A DNA stretch of 64,000 bases. It comes from Watersipora subatra. Its lineage: Eukaryota; Bryozoa; Gymnolaemata; Cheilostomatida; Watersiporidae. Each line of letters starts with the position of its first letter. Position 1 is the first letter of the stretch. The stretch covers positions 29,198,558 to 29,262,557 of the forward strand of contig NC_088714.1 of NCBI RefSeq assembly GCF_963576615.1, in the 5' to 3' direction. Position numbers and translations under genes: made by a program. Positions 35,705 through 50,783 of the stretch are shown here, piece by piece. The notes beneath the pieces were generated by a model that was not told the DNA's origin, did not search any database, and worked only from the letters and a program-made list of their open reading frames with translations.

Positions 35705-35960
35705 AATCTGCTGAGTGAAGGTAAGTGAAGCTTTTTATATTTGCACTAAACTAAACGTCATATCAGTGACTTACAGCACCAAGGTAATGCACAAAAAGTT
35801 TTAACTGACACAGAGGTGTTTACTCAAAATAACAAAATTGATTGAAGACTAATAACTGTTTTACTGAGTGAAAGCTGAGTGAAGCCTTTTATATCTGCAC
35901 TAAACTAAAAGTCATACCAGTGACTCACAGCATCATTGCTATGTATGTAAAGTGTAAATT
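35705..35960. repeat. Tandem duplication, about 165-bp offset
   Basis: GTGAAGCTTTTTATATTTGC...GTCATATCAGTGACTTACAGCA recurs as GTGAAGCCTTTTATATCTGC...GTCATACCAGTGACTCACAGCA. No coding. Confidence 0.6.
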
Positions 35961-36173
35961 AACACAGAAGTGCTTACTGAACACTTTCTATAGCGTATTA
36001 GAGAGGAGAAATTATGGCATGTATGTTCATCAGAGTCCAATGCGTTAGAAATGTGTTTTAGCAATATTTGTACAACTAAATTACTTTGACAAAAAATGGT
36101 CAACTATTTTCCATTGGTCAATAAAACAATTTTTGACAAAGGTACTTATATATACACTTTGTATATAATTATA

Positions 36174-37048
36174 CAGTAGATGTTCCCACAATATATACAG
36201 CATATAGCTTTAGTTCCAGATAACGTAAACAATTTATGCAATGTTTTTAATTTGTACTACATAAAAATTTCCATATAACATGAACTGCCATGTCTGGGCA
36301 ACTTCTCAAATTCGGTTTAAATGGCAACATATCTCGCTGCAGTTGGGAACAAAAACAACGCACATAAAGTGTTATATCTATTATATATACGGCTTCCATG
36401 ATATTTTAGTTCGCCGTGATAGATTGTCACATGTGTTGACAAAACAAAGAATTGGTAGCTGAGCAATTATTAATAAATAATGTACATGTAGTTGAAGGCG
36501 ATCGACTTGTGCAAGTGTTACAGCATCGGTCTACCAATCTGAATGTAAGGAGTTTGGTGATACTGCAAAAGGTTATATTTTATCCCCACCTTGACCCCTG
36601 AATACAGATAGACAACAAACAGGAAGACACCGTCTTATTACAGTGAAAGTATTTTTGTTTTGCTTTATGGCCGGTGTATAAAACATATTAGTTTGACTTA
36701 GCAGAATAGATTTTGGTGTCTACAAAAATAAGCAGATCGTGGAAAATGGAAGTTGAATATGTGCGTTCCCAATCAACTTATTGTATAATTAGTCTATAAA
36801 ATCAGTGTAATTGAGTAGAAAAAAAGACAAGTTATCAATGCAAACTAATAATATTACGTTTATGATACAGCCAAAAAATTAAAAAGTTAAGCCTAGTTTT
36901 TTCTTATTTTATGGTCAAAAGAGTGAGTTTGGAAAAAGCTTACATTGGATTAGACAATTTACATATATTATACAGTTCTTATAATGCAAATTGTCTATAA
37001 CGTAACTGTTTTTTGAATGAATTATTTACGATGTAGAAGTGCTTACTG
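36174..37048. mobile_element. Tigger-like MITE with internal tRNA-like segment, copy 2
   Basis: TA|CAGTAGATGTTCCCAC on the left and GTAGAAGTGCTTACTG|TA on the right. The interior (36497-36600) has GGCGATCGACTTGTGCAAGT...GGTCTACCAATCTGA, matching copy 1. It ends 38 bp from the donor of candidate exon 37086-37154. Confidence 0.8.
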
Positions 37049-37085
37049 TAATCCGTAAAGCTTGAATAGTAAGTAATAAGCTCAC

Positions 37086-37154
37086 CTATGTTTCTCTTCT
37101 TTTTATATTCTTCAAAAACAGTCTGAGTCTCACTTGGCCTGATCTCAACTTGAC
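37086..37154 (-). CDS. Candidate exon, minus strand, unknown gene (possibly GTPase 5' exon)
   Basis: 69 nt between TTGATAG|GTCAAG and AACATAG|GTGAGC, open in one frame only (phase 1 to 1), encoding QVEIRPSETQTVFEEYKKKR followed by NI. It reads like real coding sequence. Its exit phase does not fit the known P-loop exon directly, so at least one exon would be missing between them. No domain recognised. Confidence 0.35.
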   Translation of the reverse strand, partial: VKLRSGQVRLRLFLKNIKRRET

Positions 37155-37729
37155 CTATCAAATGATATAAGAACTAAATATTAACCATCCTACAGCTAGT
37201 TAGTAGCAATAAAAAAATAACTATAACTATGACGTCATCTCATGGAATAATTAATAGCAACCTATTTTCATTAATCACATTTAAACTATTAGAGACTTTA
37301 TTATACTAATTTGCAAACAATACATTTCTTGGTTGTCTGTAATCTTGTCTCACCCTAATGATGTCTCTACAGAAACATCCAGCCAGCTCTAACTTTGATG
37401 TTTGAATGATTGCGTATCCTGATATCAGTAAGTGAGTACCTGCTAAAACGTTTGTTACAATGCACAACGTGACTTAAATAAAACAAATGCAAACCAATCA
37501 AAAACAGGCGATCTTTTTAATTTCATGATATCCTTTTGGAAGCTTCAAAAACACATTTCTAAATGAAAGCAGTGCCAAAAACATGGCATTCTAATCATTA
37601 TGGATTGAAGCTGCAGCAGATATCATGTAGTAAGTTTCCATAGGAGGTTAGAAGTGACTTAGGCTTGACCTAACAGACAGTGTGAGAGCTGAACACAAAC
37701 CACGTTTACAACACAACACAACATTACAC

Positions 37730-40700
37730 CTGAAACAATCATTACAACTCATACAATCACTACAACTGATACAATCATTACAACTCATACAATCATTACA
37801 ACTCATACAATCACAACAACTCATACAATCATTACAACTCATACAATCATTACAACTCATACAATCATTACAACTCATACAATCATTGCAATTCATACAA
37901 TCACTACAACTCATACACTCACTACAACTCATACAATCATTACAACTCATACAATCATTACAACTCATACAATCAGTACAACTCATACAATCATTACGAC
38001 TCATACAATCATTACAACTCATACAATCATTACAACTCATACAATCATTACAACTCATACAATCATTACAACTCATACAATCATTACAACTCATACAATC
38101 ATTACAACTCATACAATCATTTCAACTCATACAATCATTACAACTCATACAATCATTACAACTCATACAATCATTACAACTCATACAATCATTACAACTC
38201 ATATAATCATTACAACTCATACAATCATTACAACTCATACAATCATTACAACTCATACAATCATTACAACTCATACAATCATTACAACTCATACAATCAC
38301 TACAACTCATACAATCATTACAACTCATACAATCATTACAACTCATACAATCATTACAACTCATACAATCATTACAACTCATACGATCATTTCAACTCAT
38401 ACAATCATTACAACTCATACAATCATTACAACTGATACAATCATTACAACTCATATAATCATTACAACTCATACGATCATTTCAACTCATACAATCATTA
38501 CAACTCATACAATCATTACAACTGATTCAATCATTACAACTCATATAATCATTACAACTCATACAATCATTACAACTCATACAATCATTTCAACTCATAC
38601 AATCATTACAACTCATACAATCATTACAACTCATAAAATAATTACAACTCATACAATCACTACAACTCATACAATCATTACAACTCATACAATAATTACA
38701 ATTCATACAATCATTACAACTCATATAATCATTACAACTCATATAATCATTACAACTCATACAATCATTACAACTGATACAATCATTACAACTCATACAA
38801 TCATTACAACTCATACAATCATTACAACTCATACAATCATTACAACTCATACAATCATTACAACTCATACAATCATTTCAACTCATACAATCATTACAAC
38901 TCATACAATCATTACAACTCATAAAATAATTACAACTCATACAATCACTACAACTCATACAATCATTACAACTCATACAATAATTACAATTCATACAATC
39001 ATTACAACTCATATAATCATTACAACTCATATAATCATTACAACTCATACAATCATTTCAACTCATACAATAATTACAATTCATACAATCATTACAACTC
39101 ATATAATCATTACAACTCATATAATCATTACAACTCATACAATCATTACAACTCATGCAATCATTACAACTCATATAATCATTACAACTCATATAATCAT
39201 TACAACTCATATAATCATTTCAACTCATACAATAATTACAATTCATACAATCATTACAACTCATACAATCATTACAACTCATACAATCATTACAACTCAT
39301 AAAATCATTACAACTCATATAATCATTACAACTCATACAATCATTTCAACTCATACAATCATTACAACTCATACAATCATTACAACTCATAAAATCATTA
39401 CAACTCATATAATCATTACAACTCATACAATCATTACAACTCATACAATCTTTACAACTCATACAATCATTACAACTCATACAATCATTACAACTCATAA
39501 AATCATTACAACTCATATAATCATTACAACTCATACAATCATTTCAGCTCATACAATAATTACAATTCATACAATCATTACAACTCATATAATCATTACA
39601 ACTCATAAAATCATTACAACTCATACAATCATTTCAACTCATACAATAATTACAATTCATACAATCATTACAACTCATATAATCATTACAACTCATATAA
39701 TCATTACAACTCATATAATCATTACAACTCATATAATCATTACAACTCATATAATCATTACAACTCATACAATCATTTCAACTCATACAATAATTACAAT
39801 TCATACAATCATTACAACTCATATAATCATTACAACTCATATAATCATTACAACTCATATAATCATTACAACTCATATAATCATTACAACTCATATAATC
39901 ATTACAACTCATACCATCATTACAACTCATACAATCATTTCAACTCATACAATCATTACAACTCATACAATCATTTCAACTCATACAATCATTACAACTC
40001 ATACAATAATTACAACTCATATAATCATTACAACTCATATAATCATTACAACTCATATAATCATTACAACTCATACAATCATTTAAACTCATACAATAAT
40101 TACAATTCATACAATCATTACAACTCATATAATCATTACAACTCATATAATCATTACAACTCATACAGTCATTTCAACTCATACAATAATTACAATTCAT
40201 ACAATCATTTCAACTCATATAATCATTACAACTCATATAATCATTACAACTCATATAATCATTACAACTCATATAATCATTACAACTCATATAATCATTA
40301 CCACTCATACAATCATTTCAACTCATACAATCATTACAACTCATGCAATAATTACAACTCATACGATAATTACAACTCATATAATCATTACAACTCATAT
40401 AATCATTACAACTCATATAATCATTACAACTCATATAATCATTACAACTCATATAATCATTACAACTCATACAATCATTTCAACTCATACAATCATTACA
40501 ACTCATACAATAATTACAACTCATATAATCATTACAACTCATATAATCATTACAACTCATATAATCATTACAACTCATACAATCATTTCAACTCATACAA
40601 TCATTACAACTCATACGATAATTACAACTCATATAATCATTACAATTCATACAATCATTACAACTCATATAATCATTACAACTCATACAATCATTTCAAC

Positions 40701-43700
40701 TCATACAATCATTTCAACTCATACAATAATTACAACTCATATAATCATTACAACTCATATAATCATTACAACTCATATAATCATTACAACTCATACAATC
40801 ATTACAACTCATACAATAATTACAACTCATATAATCATTACAACTCATATAATCATTACAACTCATATAATCATTACAACTCATACAATCATTTCAACTC
40901 ATACAATCATTACAACTCATACAATAATTACAACTCATATAATCATTACAACTCATATAATCATTACAACTCATATAATCATTACCACTCATACAATCAT
41001 TTCAACTCATACAATCATTACAACTCATGCAATAATTACAACTCATACGATAATTACAACTCATATAATCATTACAACTCATATAATCATTTCAACTCAT
41101 ACAATCACTACAACTCGTGCAATCATTACAACTCGTGCAATCATTACAACTCATATAATCATTACAACTCATACAATCATTACAACTCATACAATCATTA
41201 CAACTCATACAATCATTACAACTCATATAATCATTACAACTCATATAATCATTACATCTCATACAATCATTTCAACTCATACAATAATTACAATTCATAC
41301 AATCATTACAACTCATACAATCATTACAACTCATACAATCATTACAACTCATACAATCACTACAACTCATACAATCATCACAACTCATACAATCATTACA
41401 ACTCATACAATCATTACAACTCATACAATCATTACAACTCATACAATCACTACAACTCATACAATCATTACAACTTATACGATCATTACAACTCATACAA
41501 TCATTACAACTCGTGCAATCATTACAACTCATATAATCATTACAACTCATATAATCATTACAACTCATACAATCATTACAACTCATACAATCATTACAAT
41601 TCATACAATCATCACAACTCATATAATCATTACAACTCATATAATCATTACAACTCACCCAATCTTTTCAACTCATACAATAATTACAATTCATACAATC
41701 ATTACAACTCATACAATCATTACAACTCATATATTCATTACAACTCATACAATCATTACAATTCATACAATCATTACAACTCATACAATCATTACAACTC
41801 ATATAATCATTACAACTCATACAATCATTTCAACTCATACAATAATTACAATTCATACAATCATTACAACTCATATAACCATTACAACTCATATAATCAT
41901 TACAACTCATACAATCATTTCAACTCATACAATAATTACAATTCATACAATCATTACAACTCATATAATCATTACAACTCATATAATCATTACAACTCAT
42001 ACAATCATTTCAACTCATACAATAATTACAATTCATACAATCATTACAACTCATATAATCATTACAACTCGTGCAATCATTACAACTCATATAATCATTA
42101 CAACTCATATAATCATTACAACTCATACAATCATTTCAACTCATACAATAATTACAATTCATACAATCATTACAACTCATATAATCATTACAACTCATAT
42201 AATCATTACAACTCATATAATCATTACAACTCACACAATCATTACAACTCATACAATCATTACAACTCATACAATCACTACAACTCATACAATCATTACA
42301 ACTCATATAATCATTACAACTCATACAATCATTACAACTCATATAATCATTACAACTCATACAATCACTACAACTCATACAATCATTACAACTCATACAA
42401 TCATTACAACTCATATAATCACTACAACTCATATAATCATTACAAATCATACAATCATTTCAACTCATACAATAGTTACAAATCATACAATCATTACAAC
42501 TCATATAATCATTACAACTCATATAATCATTACAACTCACACAATCATTACAATTCATACAATCATTACAACTCATACAATCATTACAACTCATACAATC
42601 ATTACAACTCATACAATCATTACAACTCATATATTCATTACAACTCATACAATCATTACAATTCATACAATCATTACAACTCATACAATCATTACAACTC
42701 ACCCAATCATTTCAACTCATACAATAATTACAATTCATACAATCATTACAACTCATACAATCATTTCAACTCATACAATCGTTACAATTCATACAATCAT
42801 TACAACTCATACAATCATTACAACTCATACAATCATTACAATTCATACAATCATTACAACTCATACAATCATTACAACTCACCCAATCATTTCAACTCAT
42901 ACGATAATTACAATTCATACGATCATTACAACTCATACAATCATTACAACTCATGCAATCATTACAACTCATATAATCATTACAACTCATATAATCATTA
43001 CAATTCATATAATCATTTCAACTCATACAATAATTACAATTCATACAATCATTACAACTCATACAATCATTACAATTCATGCAATCATTACAACTCATAT
43101 AATCATTACAACTCATATAATCATTACAACTCATACAATCATTTCAACTCATACAATACTTACAATTCATACAATCATTACGACTCACATAATCATTACA
43201 ACTCATATAATCATTACAACTCATACAATCATTTCAACTCATACAATAATTACAATTCATACAATCATTACAACTCATATAATCATTACAACTCATATAA
43301 TCATTTCAACTCATACAATCATTTCAACTCATACAATAATTACAATTCATACAATCATTACAACTCATACAATCATTACAACTCATGCAATCATTACAAC
43401 TCATATAATCATTACAACTCATATAATTATTACAACCTATACAATCATTTCAACTCATACAATAATTACAATTCATACAATCATTACAACTCATGTAATC
43501 ATTACAACTCATATAATCATTACAACTCATACAATCATTTCAACTCATACAATAATTACAATTCATACAATCATTACAACTCATACAATCATTACAACTC
43601 ACCCAATCATTTCAACTCATACAATAATTACAATTCATACAATCATTACAACTCATACAATCATTACAACTCATGCAATCATTACAACTCATATAATCAT

Positions 43701-46700
43701 TACAACTCATATAATCATTACAACTCATACAATCATTTCAACTCATACAATAATTACAATTCGTACAATCATTACAACTCATATAATCATTACAAATCAT
43801 ATAATCATTACAACTCATACAATCATTTCAACTCATACAATAATTACAATTCATACAATCATTACAACTCATATAATCATTACAACTCATATAATCATTA
43901 CAACTCATACAATCATTACAACTCATGCAATCCTTACAACTCATACAATCATTACAACTCATACAATCATTACAACTCATACAATCATTTCAACTCATAC
44001 AATAATTACAATTCATACAATCATTACAACTCATACAATCATTACAACTCATACAATCATTACAACTCATACAATCATTTCAACTCATACAATAATTACA
44101 ATTCATACAATCATTACAACTCTTATAATCATTACAACTCATACAATCATTACAACTCATACAATCATTTCAACTCATACAATAATTACAATTCATACAA
44201 TCATTACAACTCATACAATCATTACAACTCATACAATCATTACAACTCATACAATCATTTCAACTCATACAATAATTACAATTCATACAATCATTACAAC
44301 TCATATAATCATTACAACTCATATAATCATTACAACTCATACAATCATTTCAACTCATACAATCATTACAACTCATACAATATTTACAACTCATAAAATC
44401 ATTACAACTCATATAATCATTACAACTCATACAATCATTACAACTCATGCAATCATTACAACTCATACAATCTTTACAACTCATACAATCATTACAACTC
44501 ATACAATCATTACAACTCATACAATCATTACAACTCATACAATCATTACAACTCATACAATCATTACAACTCATACAATCATTACAACTCATACAATCAT
44601 TACAACTCATAAAATCATTACAACTCATATAATCATTACAACTCATACAATCATTACAACTCATACAATCATTACAACTCATACAATCATTACAACTCAT
44701 ACAATCATTACAACTCATACAATCATTACAACTCATAAAATCATTACAACTCTTATAATCATTACAACTCATACAATCATATCAACTCATACAATCATTA
44801 CAACTCATACAATCAATACAACTCATAAAATCATTACAACTCATATAATCATTACAACTCATACAATCATTACAACTCATACAATCATTACAACTCATAC
44901 AATCATTACAACTCATACAATCATTACAACTCATATAATCATTACAACTCATATAATCATGACAACTCATACAATCATTTCAACTCATACAATAACTACA
45001 ATTCATACAATCATTACAACTCATATAATCATTACAACTCATATAATCATTACAACTCATACAATCATTTCAACTCATACAATAATTACAATTCATACAA
45101 TCATTACAACTCATATAATCATTACAACTCATATAATCATTACAACTCATATAATCATTACAACTCATATAATCATTACAACTCATATAATCATTACAAC
45201 TCATACCATCTTTACAACTCATACAATCATTTCAACTCATACAATCATTACAACTCATACAATCATTTCAACTCATACAATCATTACAACTCATACAATA
45301 ATTACAACTCATATAATCATTACAACTCATATAATCATTACAACTCATATAATCATTACAACTCATACAATCATTTCAACTCATACAATAATTACAATTC
45401 ATACAATCATTACAACTCATATAATCATTACAACTCATATAATCATTACAACTCATACAATCATTTCAACTCATACAATAATTACAATTCATACAATCAT
45501 TACAACTCATATAATCATTACAACTCATATAATCATTACAACTCATATAATCATTACAACTCATATAATCATTACAACTCATATAATCATTACAACTCAT
45601 ACAATCATTTCAACTCATACAATCATTACAACTCATACAATAATTACAACTCATATAATCATTACAACTCATAAAATCATTACAACTCATATAATCATTA
45701 CAACTCATACAATCATTTCAACTCATACAATCATTACAACTCATACAATAATTACAACTCATATAATCATTACAACTCATATAATCATTACAACTCATAT
45801 AATCATTACAACTCATACAATCATTTCAACTCATACAATCATTTCAACTCATACAATAATCACAACTCATATAATCATTACAACTCATATAATCATTACA
45901 ACTCATATAATCATTACAACTCATACAATCATTACAACTCATACAATCATTACAACTCATATAATCATTACAACTCATATAATCATTACAACTCATATAA
46001 TCATTACAACTCATACAATCATTACAACTCATACAATAAATACAATTCATACAATCATTACAACTCATATAATCATTACAACTCATATAATCATTACAAC
46101 TCATACAATCATTTCAACTCATACAATAATTACAATTCATACAATCATTACAACTCATACAATCATTACAACTCATACAATCATTACAACTCATACAATC
46201 ATTACAACTCATACAATCATTACAACTCATACAATCATTACAACTCGTGCAATCATTACAACTCATATAATCATTACAACTCATATAATCATTACAACTC
46301 ATACAATCATTTCAACTCATACAATCACTACAACTCGTGCAATCATTACAACTCGTGCAATCATTACAACTCATATAATCATTACAACTCATACAATCAT
46401 TACAACTCATACAATCATTACAACTCATACAATCATTACAACTCATATAATCATTACAACTCATATAATCATTACAACTCATACAATCATTTCAACTCAT
46501 ACAATAATTACAATTCATACAATCATTACAACTCATACAATCATTACAACTCATACAATCATTACAACTCATACAATCACTACAACTCATACAATCATCA
46601 CAACTCATACAATCATTACAACTCATACAATCATTACAACTCATACAATCATTACAACTCATACAATCACTACAACTCATACAATCATTACAACTTATAC

Positions 46701-47318
46701 AATCATTACAACTCATACAATCATTACAACTCGTGTAATCATTACAACTCATATAATCATTACAACTCATATAATCATTACAACTCATACAATCATTACA
46801 ACTCATACAATCATTACAATTCATACAATCATCACAACTCATATAATCATTACAATTCATATAATCATTACAACTCACCCAATCATTTCAACTCATACAA
46901 TAATTACAATTCATACAATCATTACAACTCGTACAATCATTACAACTCGTGCAATCATTACAACTCATATAATCATTACAACTCATATAATCATTACAAC
47001 TCATACAATCATTTCAACTCATACAATCACTACAACTCATACAATCATTACAACTCATACAATCATTACAACTCATACAATCATTACAACTCATACAATC
47101 ATTACAACTCATACAATCATTACAACTCATACAATCATTACAACTCATATAATCATTACAACTCACCCAATCATTTCAACTCATACAATAATTACAATTC
47201 ATACAATCATTTCAACTCATACAATAATTACAATTCATACAATCATTACAACTCATACAATCATTACAACTCATACAATCATTATAATTTATACAATCAG
47301 TATAACTTATACAATGAA
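37730..47318. repeat. 9.6-kb array of an 18-bp satellite (ACAATCATTACAACTCAT)
   Basis: About 530 uninterrupted head-to-tail copies lie between unique flanks. The consensus has no G, so the plus strand is almost G-free for 9.6 kb. Variant units (TCATATAATC, ATCATTTCAAC, ATAATTACAATTC) are ordered into higher-order repeats, for example a 16-unit (288 bp) block repeated at about 38590 and 38878. Because 18 is divisible by three, four frames stay open: TIITTH and QSLQLI on the plus strand, MSCNDC on the minus. A 798-codon chance frame results at 44959-47355. I see no sign that any is a gene. Confidence 0.97.
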
Positions 47319-47599
47319 CCTTAAATCATACTCTGGCACAAGATTACGTTTCTAGGAACTATGATGACCGAGACAGACATCAAAGAAAATCGCCTCACAA
47401 TGACATCTACTGATGAAAATGATGACTTCACAGCTGTGATTGAGCAGCCTTCTGCAAGCATTTTAGTCCATTAAACGTGGCAAGCTGGTAAGCTCGGTTG
47501 ATATAGTGAACAATAATGAGGAAGTTTTTTCATATTAGTTTGCTTGGGGGAGTAATATATTTATAGACGAGAAGGCAACTTCTATGTACATCATGCGTA

Positions 47600-48370
47600 T
47601 TATACTAGAGCCAACTCGTGAGAAAACAGAAGTTATCTATTGCATGAGTGATCCCTAGCATTGAATAAATGGTCTCGTTTTAATTTAAAAAAAGAGTAAT
47701 AGTGCTGCCTATGTTTTGATCCTACAGATTTCCACAAGTCTATCAAACGAGCACATTACGCATTCCCAACTATAGAGGAGATAGCGGTAAGGATTTCTAA
47801 AAATTTAAACGTAAAATTATTCTCCAATCATAGACGCGCATAAACAGGTTCTGGCAAATCCAGCTCATCAACAAAAGCAGCATAGTTGACAACTTTTAAC
47901 ATCCAAAAGCCAAAATTTGTGGTGACAGGTTTGCCAGTCCATTTAATATATAGCTTTAAGATTTTGTTGGCTGTGATCGCTAAGATGCCGCAAGAGCTTG
48001 AAGGATTGGCTGTTATTGGAGTTATCTATTGCAGGAGTGAAACATAGGCTGGATAAATAGCTTAGCTTTGTTTAAAAATAGAAAATAGTGTTAGGATATG
48101 TATTGATCTCACAAATTTCCACAAGTCTATCAAACGAGCTCATTGCACATTGCCAACTGTAGAGGAGATAGCGACAAGGATTCCTAATATAGAAAGATTC
48201 TCCATACTTTGATGTACATAAAGGGCTTTGGCAAATCAAGCTCACTTACAAAATTAGCATGCTGATGATTTTTAACACCCTAATAGAAAATTTTGTAGTT
48301 AGAGGTTTGCCATTCCGTATAAAATATAACCTAGAGATTTTGTTCGTTTTTTTTGGTGAATTTGTTCATC
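47600..48370. repeat. Diverged tandem duplication, 387-bp offset
   Basis: TCCACAAGTCTATCAAACGA occurs at 47731 and 48118, with TAGAGGAGATAGCG and GAGTTATCTATTGCA-type blocks shared in order. No coding frame; probably an old repeat beside the satellite. Confidence 0.65.
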
Positions 48371-50783
48371 TCCAACATGATGCAAGGGCTTGAACGATCG
48401 GCAGTTGTTATGGATGACACTATTCTTTTAACTGAAGACAGGCACGCATGACTGCTAGTGTTTTTCTTGATCACTTTAAAGAGCACAATTCGAAACTAAA
48501 CCAATAAAAATTGCAAATTGCTGTCAAGAGATTAAACCAGCCAGACCATCAAAAATGAAACAGATGACCCCAGACAAATTACGACTATTGCAGACAAGGG
48601 TGGGGTCTTCGGTATGATAAAGATAAACTATTTCACACAATTTATCCCTAACCCGTCAGAGGTTCTCATAGACATATACCATCTGACAGCAATAGATGTG
48701 AAGTGGCAGCAGTCGATTAAACAATGCACTGCATATTCTATTTTATGATTCAAGCTGACTATTATATCAGTTGCTATAAACTGATAACTGCAAACTGACA
48801 GGCATCTGTGGCATTAGTGTTACTACTGGCTTACAGGCGTTCAAGGAACATTTCCAAGTTGTCCACAGCAGTTGAGTTGAAATGGACGCAAATGAAGAAA
48901 AACTGAGAGCAACAACATTTAGCACCATATGCTGCCAACAATGCATATATGGCAATCATCTTACTATTGAAACCGATCATTGACAACTTGAGAACATCAT
49001 ACAAAAACCAATAGAAATGATCTAGCTGCACATGCTGAAACTTATATGTAGATTATTAGGCTACAATATGTACAGTTGATACAGAGAGAATGTACAGTAG
49101 TATAATACTGATAACCTCAGTAGGGCTGAATATGACTAATCTGACTCTTCAGATGTACTTCTTCAAGTTGTCCGTTTATCAGTTTATACTTCTTCAGTTT
49201 CAGAATAATCCTGAAATGTGCCTTTTAGCCATATCTAATATAGATGGAGAGGATAACTTCTAACAGCAATAAACCATAATAAAAGTTGAGCACAGAACCT
49301 AAATAACTTTTCAAGATTGTAATCGATGGGTCACAAATAGTTGTGCACCACACTCTTTAACGCAAGCTGTTGTATTACATTCTTGCGAGTCACCTCGGCC
49401 AGACTCTGCACCTACAAAATATACAACTAGTAAATGAATGCTCAAGCTGCAACAGTCACCAAAGGGAGGAAATGGAAAGGAGATGCAACAAAATGAGATG
49501 CTGAGGTCTGTGTCAACACCTGCTACTCTCTGCTACTCTATAAACAGTAGATGGTACTGATTTGTAATAGTTCACTAACTACCTACATCTGATTTCAGTT
49601 AACTATTAGTTTCTATATTATATATGTGAATTTAGTGAACACTATTTCATAAACCACTATCAATAGCCTTAGAAGCAGGTTTGCTCGTTACAGTATAGCC
49701 TACCTACTCAGTGGGAGAGTTATTACATATTATATGTCACAACAGCTTTAAGCGATTCATAACTTCCAATATCGTACTTGTATTCCATGCAGCCTACAAC
49801 TGAACAGCACAGCATAGAAAGCAGTCGAGATTCTTAGTGCTGTTAATCCTCAGGATCTTACTAGGCACTCCTTGGCTATTGTAATATAACACGCTCATTA
49901 GAAATCCGGTAGCCAGCTAAACTTACATTCGAATGTGAAGCTCGTAGTTTACCTCCATCAACAACATCAAAGCAACACTTTTGCAACAACAATGTACGAA
50001 ATGTACCATTGTTGCAGCTACCAAACAACCTGCAGCCCAGCCTGTGAGTGCTCAGATTCACCTAAAGACAAGAAGGCTACAGAAAAAGTGCGTTATGACC
50101 CAATGGCAAGAATTCAGATTACTGCAGATTGGTCGGTCAGTACGATTGTTCAACAGGGTTACTCAATTCTGGGTGGCAGCAAAGGTGGTAGAATGGAAAG
50201 TTGAGCATAGCTATAATGTTGCTTGTTGATGAATGGAAATTATTTTGTAGAAATGAAAACAGTGTTTGCTCAAACAGCTTGAGCAACCTTACAGATTGTT
50301 AGTTAACCACTGTTAATCTGCCCATTTCCCAGCCCACAGACCTTGGTGCTGCTAGTTTAAGATGTTTTGGGCATCCTTTGATTAGACCAGCACACCTGAA
50401 TAAATATACTAGATAAGTTTAATGCTTTACTATATCACACCAATCTTGGGGGTATGTTAATAAGGCTCAAGACAATGTCTAGCAAAGGAGACTTTGTCTG
50501 TGTTTAAGCTGTGCGTTGCTCACAGAAATCAAGCATCTCAGACAATGTATTTATGATTAATAGCATTCATACAAAACACAAACTGTAGAGGTTGACATTT
50601 GAGCAGCCTTGTCTAAGCAGCAGGATATTTAACAAAGTGCATGAAGGCCTACTTATTAATAATGTCTACAAGCTAGTCCTTTTGAGTAATAAAGTATGCA
50701 TAAGGGCAAGAAAAACCATAAGAATACTATAAATAACATGGTGAGTTTTGTACAAGTTTTTAGACACAATAATAAAAGGGTTA
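48371..50783. other. Intergenic stretch, no supported gene
   Basis: Contains the 3' flank of the DUF229 gene. Open frames at 48767-49031 and 49876-50229 lack splice context and recognisable domains. Confidence 0.4.

Noticed and set aside
37648-46878. Repeated MSCNDC cysteine-rich frames on the minus strand
   Set aside because: They come from the same satellite; a common T-to-A variant unit creates TGA stops, so the frames are neither conserved nor continuous.
44959-47355. 798-codon plus-strand frame rich in T, I and H
   Set aside because: It is the 18-bp satellite read in one of four simultaneously open frames, with no start context, domain or splice evidence.
48767-49031. Overlapping minus-strand frames
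   Set aside because: No domain, no splice context and no similarity to anything I recognise.
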